Shown: one piece after another, positions 6,385 through 11,360 of the stretch
Layout: each line of letters begins with the position of its first letter
Position numbering within the stretch: the stretch's first letter is position 1
Assembly: GCA_002685655.1 (NCBI GenBank)
Contig: NYXM01000149.1
Coordinates: 1 to 11,360, forward strand
Length of the DNA stretch: 11,360 bases
DNA from: Planctomycetaceae bacterium
GTDB lineage: Bacteria; Planctomycetota; Planctomycetia; Pirellulales; Pirellulaceae
Direction: 5' to 3'
Program-made: the position numbers and the translations under genes
The notes under the pieces: generated by a model
Told to the model about the DNA's origin: nothing
The model's input: the letters and a program-made list of their open reading frames with translations, nothing else
The model's database searches: none

Positions 6385-9121
6385 ACTGAGATGCATGATA
6401 AACGTAAACCAATCGAATGTGTCTCGTCGTATGCTGGTTGAGTTGGGTCTCGGGGGGTGCATCCTGCCTGCGGCTTGCGTCTTACTCGTGGCTGGAATGG
6501 CGAATGCAGAGACGAAGCGGACGTTCGAGGCCGATGTTCGGCCAATTCTTAAATCACATTGCTTTCACTGCCATGGGGAAGAGGCGAAGACAGAAGGAAG
6601 ACTCGATGTTCGGCTGGTTCGGCTGCTTGTCGCAGGAGGTGAATCGGGACCGGCCGTCGTTGCGGGCAAGGCGGGGGAGAGCTATCTGATCGAGCGGCTC
6701 GAAAGTGGCGAGATGCCGCCGGGTGAGAAGAAGGTTTCGGCGGAAGAACTGCGAGTCGTTCGCGAGTGGATTAATCAGGGGGCTCGCACGGCGCGTCCGG
6801 AACCGGCCAGTGCCGATCAGCTGGCCTTCACCGCTGAAGAACGGGCGTTCTGGTCGTTTCAACCGGTTGTGTCTCCGCCCGTTCCCACAGTCATAGCGGC
6901 GGATCGAGTGCGAACTCCGGTCGATGCGTTTGTGCTGGAGCGGCTTGAACGTGAGGGACTCAGAAATGAGCCAAAAGCAAATGCCTTGTTGAACGGCGAG
7001 CCTCTCGGCTTTTCGCCTGATGCCGACAAGCGGACGCTGATTCGGCGGGCCTACTTCGATCTGCTTGGACTTCCGCCGTCTCCCGAGGACGTCGATGCTT
7101 TTCTGGCTGATGATGATCCGCAAGCATGGTCGCATTTGCTGGACCGGCTGCTCGATTCGGATCATTACGGCGAACGCTGGGCTCGGCACTGGTTGGACGT
7201 GGCCGGGTATGCCGACAGCGACGGCTACAGCGAGAAAGACCGCGTTCGCGAATCGGCGTGGAAGTATCGCGACTATGTCATCCGTTCGCTGAATGCCGAC
7301 AAGCCATTCGATCAGTTCCTCGTCGAGCAACTGGCAGGGGATGAACTCGTTGCTCGCCCGTATCGCAATCTGTCGGACGCCGACAAGGACCGGCTCATTG
7401 CGACCGGTTTTCTCCGCAACGGGCCGGACGGGACTGGCGACAGGGCTGTCGATCAGGACGTCGCCCGGAACGAAGTCGTGGCCGACACGATCAACATTGT
7501 TTCGACCTCGCTGCTGGGGTTGTCGGTTGGCTGTGCCCGATGCCACAACCACCGCTTCGATCCGATCACCCACGTGGACTATCACCGCATCCGAGCGATC
7601 TTTGAGCCTGCCTACGACTGGAAGAACTGGCTCGCGCCGGAAGACCGACGGCTTTCGCTCTGGAGTGACTCGGAGCGTCAGCTTGCCGAACAAGTCGACG
7701 CCGAGCTGGCTCAGGCGGCCGACGAACGCAACGAGCAGTTGAAGCAGCACCGATCCGAGGTACTGGATCTTGAGTTGGCCAGACTGCCGGCCGAGGTCAA
7801 GGCGAAGGCTGACATCATTCGCGACGCCGTTCTGAATCGCAGCAGCAGAGACCGCACGCCGGAGCAGGCTGCGATCCTGAAGAAGTACCCGAAGTTAAAC
7901 GTCGGCATCGGCACGCTCGCTCAGGCCTATAAGGAGCGTTACCAGAAGGAACTTGCGGACTACAACGATCGCGTCGCGAAGATCACCGCCCGGCGGCCGA
8001 AGGACAATTTCGTCCGGGCTTTGTTCGAGCCCCCCGGCAAAGCTCCCATCACGCATCTGTTTCGTCGAGGCAGCCACACGCAGCCCGCCGAGGAAGTGTT
8101 GCCGGGCGAGCTATCTGTGCTGACGCGCCGTGATGTGTCGGCAGTCCCGGCCAATGATCTCGAACTGGAAACGACCGGCCGCCGTCTCGCGTACGCCAGA
8201 CACCTCACCAACGGCCGGCACGCGCTCACGGGACGTGTGTTGGTCAACCGGATCTGGTTGCATCACTTCGGACGCGGCATCGTGGGCACGCCCAGCGACT
8301 TCGGCTCCCAGGGCGATCGACCGACACATCCGGCACTGCTCGACTGGCTGGCCGATCACTTCGTCAATAGCGGCTGGCGTCTCAAGGCGTTCCACAAGCT
8401 GCTCATGATGTCGACCGTATATCGACAATCGTCGAAGCGGACCGAGACGCTCGATGCCATCGATCCGGACAATCTCTTGCTGGGCCGGATGAATCTGCGG
8501 CGACTCGATGCGGAATCGATTCGCGACACGGTGCTTGCCGTTTCGGGAAATCTCAATGCGATGCTTTACGGGCCGCCGATGCCAGTGACGGCCGATGGCG
8601 TCGGGCAGGTGGTGATCGGCACGCCGAAGAACGACCGCGAAGGACGCGTCATTGCGTTGAAGGGAAACGCCGCCTTCCGACGCAGTATCTACGTGCAGGC
8701 GCGACGAACATTGAAGCTGGGCATGCTCGCAGCGTTCGATGCTCCGACGATGACACCCAACTGCCAGCAGCGGAACTCATCGACGGTGGCGAGCCAGTCG
8801 CTGTTGTTCATGAACAACGCGGAACTGCTGAGGCAATCAGAGCTTTTCGCCGAGCGAGTTGTGAAAGATGCCGGCAACGATGTCGCGGCGCAGGTTCGTC
8901 ATGCGTGGCGATTGGCTCTGGCGAGTGAACCAACTTCGGAACAGATCAAACGAAGCGTGGCGTTCCTCGGAGTGCAAATGAAACTAGCCGAGCAGCGAAT
9001 CAGCGAACTGACACCAGAGGAGACGAAGAAAGTCCGGTTCGCCGATCAGCCAGAGAAACAGGCGCTGGCGACCTTTTGCCAGTTCCTGTTAAGTAACAAT
9101 GCGTTTTTGTATGTGGATTGA
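6371..9121 (+). CDS. PSD1-type planctomycete cytochrome c protein (PSCyt1, DUF1549, DUF1553)
   Basis: Predicted 916-aa exported c-type cytochrome of a family strongly expanded in Planctomycetota; its biochemical role is not established, though it is often found beside sulfatases and DUF1501 genes. Residues about 21-46 are a hydrophobic export signal ending GMANAETKR. PSCyt1 spans about 52-138 with haem motif CFHCH at 64-68 and GEMPPGEKK, where the Met may be the distal ligand. DUF1549 spans about 181-420 with RTLIRRAYFDLLGLPPS, HYGERWARHWLDVAGY and a second CARCHNHRFDPI motif at 388-399. DUF1553 spans about 585-850 with LVNRIWLHHFGRGIVGTPSD and LRRLDAESIRD. Start 6371 overlaps the previous gene by 14 bases. 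Start 6395, 10 bases after that stop, is equally possible. SRRML at 18-22 has a twin-arginine look, but cytochromes c are normally Sec-exported. A segment of about 16 residues near 199-214 looks inserted within DUF1549. Confidence 0.95.
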   Translation: MNTTKLRCMINVNQSNVSRRMLVELGLGGCILPAACVLLVAGMANAETKRTFEADVRPILKSHCFHCHGEEAKTEGRLDVRLVRLLVAGGESGPAVVAGKAGESYLIERLESGEMPPGEKKVSAEELRVVREWINQGARTARPEPASADQLAFTAEERAFWSFQPVVSPPVPTVIAADRVRTPVDAFVLERLEREGLRNEPKANALLNGEPLGFSPDADKRTLIRRAYFDLLGLPPSPEDVDAFLADDDPQAWSHLLDRLLDSDHYGERWARHWLDVAGYADSDGYSEKDRVRESAWKYRDYVIRSLNADKPFDQFLVEQLAGDELVARPYRNLSDADKDRLIATGFLRNGPDGTGDRAVDQDVARNEVVADTINIVSTSLLGLSVGCARCHNHRFDPITHVDYHRIRAIFEPAYDWKNWLAPEDRRLSLWSDSERQLAEQVDAELAQAADERNEQLKQHRSEVLDLELARLPAEVKAKADIIRDAVLNRSSRDRTPEQAAILKKYPKLNVGIGTLAQAYKERYQKELADYNDRVAKITARRPKDNFVRALFEPPGKAPITHLFRRGSHTQPAEEVLPGELSVLTRRDVSAVPANDLELETTGRRLAYARHLTNGRHALTGRVLVNRIWLHHFGRGIVGTPSDFGSQGDRPTHPALLDWLADHFVNSGWRLKAFHKLLMMSTVYRQSSKRTETLDAIDPDNLLLGRMNLRRLDAESIRDTVLAVSGNLNAMLYGPPMPVTADGVGQVVIGTPKNDREGRVIALKGNAAFRRSIYVQARRTLKLGMLAAFDAPTMTPNCQQRNSSTVASQSLLFMNNAELLRQSELFAERVVKDAGNDVAAQVRHAWRLALASEPTSEQIKRSVAFLGVQMKLAEQRISELTPEETKKVRFADQPEKQALATFCQFLLSNNAFLYVD

Positions 9122-9129
9122 ATGATTAG

Positions 9130-9203
9130 TAGGCCGGACCCAGCGCAGCGCAGTTCCGACAGAGTCAAACACGCCGAAACTGTGCTGCGCTGGATCCGGC
9201 CTG
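9130..9203. repeat. Palindromic repeat between the PSD1 gene and the Tat-leader ORF
   Basis: The arms at 9130-9158 and 9175-9203 are inverted copies that match at about 24 of 29 positions, around a 16-base spacer. Each arm has the core AGGCCGGA-CCAGCGCAGC. The element starts 8 bases after the PSD1 stop and fills most of the 105-base gap. It could fold into a strong hairpin and might act as a processing or attenuation signal, but no T-tract follows. Sequence and size differ from the other palindromes in this window. The form fits a REP-like intergenic repeat; the genome-wide copy number is not visible. Confidence 0.75.
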
Positions 9204-9226
9204 CGAGTTATCTGACTTGAAGAACC

Positions 9227-9358
9227 ATGCAACAAGATATCCATACAACACTTTCCCGACGTGCATTCCTGTCTTCCCAGACGACGGGGCTGGGCGGACT
9301 CACGACGACGTGGGGGCTTGCCCAGCCGCTGAGTTCATTCGATGACGGCAAGGAATAA
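9227..9358 (+). pseudogene. 43-codon Tat-leader fragment, probable remnant of a DUF1501 gene
   Basis: The ORF begins MQQDIHTTLSRRAFLSS, followed by a glycine-rich hydrophobic stretch (GLGGLTTTWGLAQ), and stops at TAA 9356-9358. This is a twin-arginine export signal with no mature domain behind it. Planctomycete DUF1501 proteins usually begin with this kind of leader, and their genes typically follow PSD1-type genes, which is exactly this position. I read it as what is left after loss of the DUF1501 body. Alternatives are a functional short leader peptide that couples translation to the next gene, whose ATG lies 5 bases after this stop, or a chance ORF. The ribosome-binding site of the next gene lies in its last codons. 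No good Shine-Dalgarno precedes its own ATG; only a weak GAAGAA is present. Confidence 0.6.
9350..9355 (+). promoter_or_regulatory. Shine-Dalgarno for the Tat/GHL10-like gene
   Basis: The purine-rich AAGGAA (bases 9350-9355) stands 8 bases before the ATG at 9364 and is the clearest ribosome-binding site in the window. It lies within the last two codons of the 43-codon leader ORF. Ribosomes ending there would be positioned to restart, which supports both the start at 9364 and possible translational coupling. Confidence 0.65.
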
Positions 9359-9363
9359 TAAAC

Positions 9364-11199
9364 ATGACAACAACCTCTCGACGACACTTTATGACGGGCG
9401 TTTCGCTGGCAACAGGCGGATTGCTCCTCGATCCATTCGCTCGATCCGTGTGGGCTGAGCAACGCACCCTAACTGTGAATCTCGCTGATCTGGATCTTCC
9501 CGACGGCTGGACGAGGAAGGAACATCGAACGCGAAACGACTCTGTCTGGATCGTCTCTGCGGAGCATCCGGCTCCTGTCATTTCGATTCCACTACCGGTG
9601 GAGAACTCCGGCCACTTTGAGTTGCATCTGGGAATGGTTGTCAGGCCCAAGTATCGCAACGCCGCCATGCAGGTAAAGATTCCCGGCCAGCGAGTCTGGC
9701 GTCGCGTGCGTCCGATGCGTTTCGTGGAAGATTCTGTTCCGGCCGTTCAGGATGGCATGCTCGGCGTGTTTGAATTGGACGAAGGAAGCACGCTGCAGAT
9801 CCGCACCGAACCAGTTTCCTATGCCGCGATTGCGTATGTGACACTGACACCAGCGGCGAAACCCAAAACGATCAGCCGGCGGGCGCTAGCCCCCGGTTCA
9901 GTCGAGCCACAAACGTCAAACACATCCCCGAAACCGCGGGCTAGCGCCCCGCGGCTGATGCCTGCGCACGCCGGCGTTGTGTTCGACAGCGCCATGACGA
10001 TGAGCACGTTTCGCATCGAAAAACCGAGCGACCTCGACACCGTGCTCGCCCCGTACGCCGTCAGCACGTTCACGCATATCTTCTGGGGCACGGGTGTCGG
10101 CAGCTACAGTCCGCTGTACTCGTCCGAAGCTCTCGGCTGGCACGGTCAGGAACAAAAGGAGTTCAGGGCCGATCATCGAGCACGCACCGCCGATGTCATG
10201 CGCATGCTCGCTCGACACAAAGTTGATCCGCTGACCTACGCCATCAAATTCGCTCACGAGAACGGTCTGCAGCTCTGGGCCAATGACCGCATCAGCAAGA
10301 ACCACGAACACGATTTTCGCGACGACTATCCCGGCGGCCGGTTTCTGCTCAAGCACAAAGACAAACGCGTGCAGGCATCCGACTTCACGCCGCATTACCA
10401 ATGCACGATGTCGTTCGCGTATCCCGAAATTCGCGACATGAAAGTCCGCACGCTTGCCGAACAGGCGAAGTACAACGTGGACGGCCTTTACCTCGACTTC
10501 GTGCGCAAACCGCCGCTGGTCGGGTGGGAGCCGGCGGTGCTCGACTCGTTCAAGAAACAGCACGGGATCGACCCGAAAAAGGCGCCGCGCGATGAGTGGT
10601 TCGATCCGTGGATCGACCACGGGTGCGGATTCGTGACCGAGTTCATGCGAGACCTGCGCGAGGCACTCGACCGAGTCGAACGCGAACGCGGCCGCCGCAT
10701 TCCTGTCATGGCGCAGGTGAACGGCGATTGGCGATACTCAAGTGGTTTTCCATCCTGCCGCATGGAGGGACTCGACCCGGTCGTCTGGGCGAAGGAAGGC
10801 CTGATCGACTTCCTCGCGCCCTCGGAAGCCAACTCGCTGTGGCATCAGGGCCAGTCATTTGATCGCTGGCGGCAGTTGCTGGCGGGGACGGATTGCAAAC
10901 TCTGGGGCGCGATGGCGCAGAAGTTTCGGGAAGGTCAGCGATCGACGGAAGAGCGCGAGCGGCTCGGCCCCGAGCACGCCGATCTCGACCCGTGGCGCGT
11001 GATGCGCCACGCATCCGATCTCTACAACCAAGGCGCCGAGGGCGTTTACATCTGGGAAGCGCACGACGTGCCCACTGTTCCGCAACGCTGGGAAGTCCTG
11101 AAGCGAATCGGCGACCGTCAATTCCTGCACGACACCTTCAGCTCGCTGATCGGCCCCTACGACGGCAGCCACACCTTCCGACAAAAGGTTCTCAAATGA
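9364..11199 (+). CDS. Tat-exported TIM-barrel protein, GHL10 (glycosyl hydrolase 10-like) related
   Basis: Predicted 611-aa protein that probably acts on carbohydrate outside the cytoplasm; the exact activity is unknown. It opens with a Tat signal (TTTSRRHFMTG, then a hydrophobic segment, cleavage near WAEQ at 30-33). Residues about 34-163 form a beta-rich domain. Residues 170-199 are encoded by a palindromic repeat and act as a linker. Residues about 203-590 look like a TIM barrel: FTHIFWGTG 236-244, AHENGLQLWAND 297-308, YPEIRDMKVRTLAEQA 353-368, VDGLYLDFVRKPP 372-384, IPVMAQVNGD 446-455 and GAEGVYIWEAHD 557-568. The VDGLYLDFVR strand with the preceding PEIRD helix resembles GHL10/DUF187 proteins. 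Asp378 is the candidate acidic active-site residue, and Glu565 is another acidic residue at a strand end. The start is fixed by a good Shine-Dalgarno. The gene follows a Tat-leader fragment and may be translationally coupled to it. Confidence 0.85.
   Translation: MTTTSRRHFMTGVSLATGGLLLDPFARSVWAEQRTLTVNLADLDLPDGWTRKEHRTRNDSVWIVSAEHPAPVISIPLPVENSGHFELHLGMVVRPKYRNAAMQVKIPGQRVWRRVRPMRFVEDSVPAVQDGMLGVFELDEGSTLQIRTEPVSYAAIAYVTLTPAAKPKTISRRALAPGSVEPQTSNTSPKPRASAPRLMPAHAGVVFDSAMTMSTFRIEKPSDLDTVLAPYAVSTFTHIFWGTGVGSYSPLYSSEALGWHGQEQKEFRADHRARTADVMRMLARHKVDPLTYAIKFAHENGLQLWANDRISKNHEHDFRDDYPGGRFLLKHKDKRVQASDFTPHYQCTMSFAYPEIRDMKVRTLAEQAKYNVDGLYLDFVRKPPLVGWEPAVLDSFKKQHGIDPKKAPRDEWFDPWIDHGCGFVTEFMRDLREALDRVERERGRRIPVMAQVNGDWRYSSGFPSCRMEGLDPVVWAKEGLIDFLAPSEANSLWHQGQSFDRWRQLLAGTDCKLWGAMAQKFREGQRSTEERERLGPEHADLDPWRVMRHASDLYNQGAEGVYIWEAHDVPTVPQRWEVLKRIGDRQFLHDTFSSLIGPYDGSHTFRQKVLK
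9871..9959. repeat. Palindromic repeat inside a coding sequence
   Basis: The arm at 9871-9899 and the arm at 9930-9959 are near-perfect inverted copies around a 30-base spacer. Both contain the core GGGCGCTAGCCC or its near complement, including GCTAGC. The element lies wholly inside the Tat/TIM-barrel gene and is read through without a stop. It encodes residues 170-199, a Ser/Pro/Arg/Ala-rich stretch (SRRALAPGS ... PRASAPRL) between two folded domains. This looks like a mobile non-coding repeat that landed in a tolerant linker. Its sequence is unrelated to the other palindromes here. Confidence 0.8.
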
Positions 11200-11265
11200 C
11201 ACATTCGTATAATGAACAACGAGTTCAGTTGCTGGTTTGCTCGGCAGTCAGCCGCTGGGCACTAT

Positions 11266-11287
11266 CCCGGATTATTCATGATCCGGG
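11266..11287. repeat. Short perfect hairpin downstream of the TIM-barrel gene
   Basis: CCCGGAT at 11266-11272 and ATCCGGG at 11281-11287 form a perfect 7-bp stem with an 8-base loop. It begins 67 bases after the preceding stop codon. It could help end or stabilise the transcript, but the following bases (GAATTCTTG) are not a T-tract, so an intrinsic terminator is not claimed. It may be part of one compound repeat with the larger hairpin that starts 9 bases later. Confidence 0.5.
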
Positions 11288-11295
11288 GAATTCTT

Positions 11296-11356
11296 GAGCC
11301 TCCAAGAGCATCTAAGAAGTTGTATCACAACCACTTCCTTCGATGCTTGGAGGCTC
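11296..11356. repeat. Long imperfect hairpin at the window end
   Basis: GAGCCTCCAAG (11296-11306) and CTTGGAGGCTC (11346-11356) are perfect 11-base inverted copies. The interior continues to pair with small bulges: CATC/GATG, AAG/CTT, AAGT/ACTT and TGT/ACA, leaving a loop of about 3 bases, so nearly all 61 bases can fold on themselves. No ORF of note overlaps it. It could be a REP-like repeat, a transcript-end structure or part of a small RNA; the sequence alone does not decide. The stretch 11200-11360 otherwise shows nothing recognisable. Confidence 0.6.
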
Positions 11357-11360
11357 GACA

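Noticed and set aside
6554..7750. Long minus-strand open frame of 398 codons opposite the PSD1 gene.
   Set aside because: The plus strand carries conserved haem and DUF1549 motifs; the antisense frame shows no domain pattern.
11196..11297. 33-codon ORF starting at ATGA overlapping the stop of the TIM-barrel gene.
   Set aside because: The overlap looks like coupling, but the C-terminal third is encoded by the hairpin at 11266-11287 and the peptide has no recognisable features.
11266..11356. Rho-independent terminator.
   Set aside because: Strong stems exist but no T-tract follows either of them, so only hairpins are reported.
11296..11356. Terminal inverted repeats of an insertion sequence.
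   Set aside because: The two arms face each other across about 39 bases with no transposase between; it is a single hairpin, not an IS.

Overview
The window looks like part of a Planctomycetota chromosome (GC-rich, all genes on the + strand). The main reason is the large protein at 6371-9121, which has the planctomycete PSCyt1/DUF1549/DUF1553 architecture with two CxxCH haem motifs. A formylglycine-type sulfatase, secreted multidomain beta-propeller proteins and a short Tat-leader fragment resembling the start of DUF1501 proteins all fit the same phylum. No tRNA, rRNA, CRISPR array, transposase gene or phage gene is visible.

Layout: (i) 1-1461, the 3' part of an arylsulfatase-type gene that begins before the window. 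(ii) 1448-1516, an imperfect palindromic repeat that supplies the sulfatase stop codon and most of the following gap. (iii) 1539-4682, a secreted 1047-aa protein with a DUF1961-like lectin fold, a beta-sandwich, a beta-propeller, an FnIII-like domain and a C-terminal carbohydrate-binding-like domain. (iv) 4690-6384, a secreted 564-aa TolB/PD40-type propeller plus FnIII-like protein that is related to the second half of its upstream neighbour. (v) 6371-9121, the PSD1-type cytochrome protein. (vi) 9122-9226, a gap mostly filled by a second, unrelated palindrome. (vii) 9227-9358, a 43-codon ORF that looks like the amputated Tat leader of a DUF1501 gene. (viii) 9364-11199, a Tat-exported TIM-barrel (GHL10-like) protein carrying a third palindrome inside its reading frame. 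(ix) 11200-11360, a 161-base tail with no convincing gene but two hairpins, one of them 61 bases long.

The five full-size genes are collinear with gaps of -14 to about 240 bases and could be one transcription unit. All full-length products carry export signals (the sulfatase N-terminus is outside the window). Together they read as an envelope or periplasmic set acting on a sulfated, possibly uronate-containing polysaccharide: sulfate removal, glycan binding, a possible lyase-like or scaffold propeller pair, a putative glycosidase, and a c-type cytochrome of unknown role. The substrate is inference. The most unusual points are the tandem propeller paralogues, the DUF1501 remnant, and palindromic elements at gene junctions and inside a coding sequence. 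No promoter could be supported.
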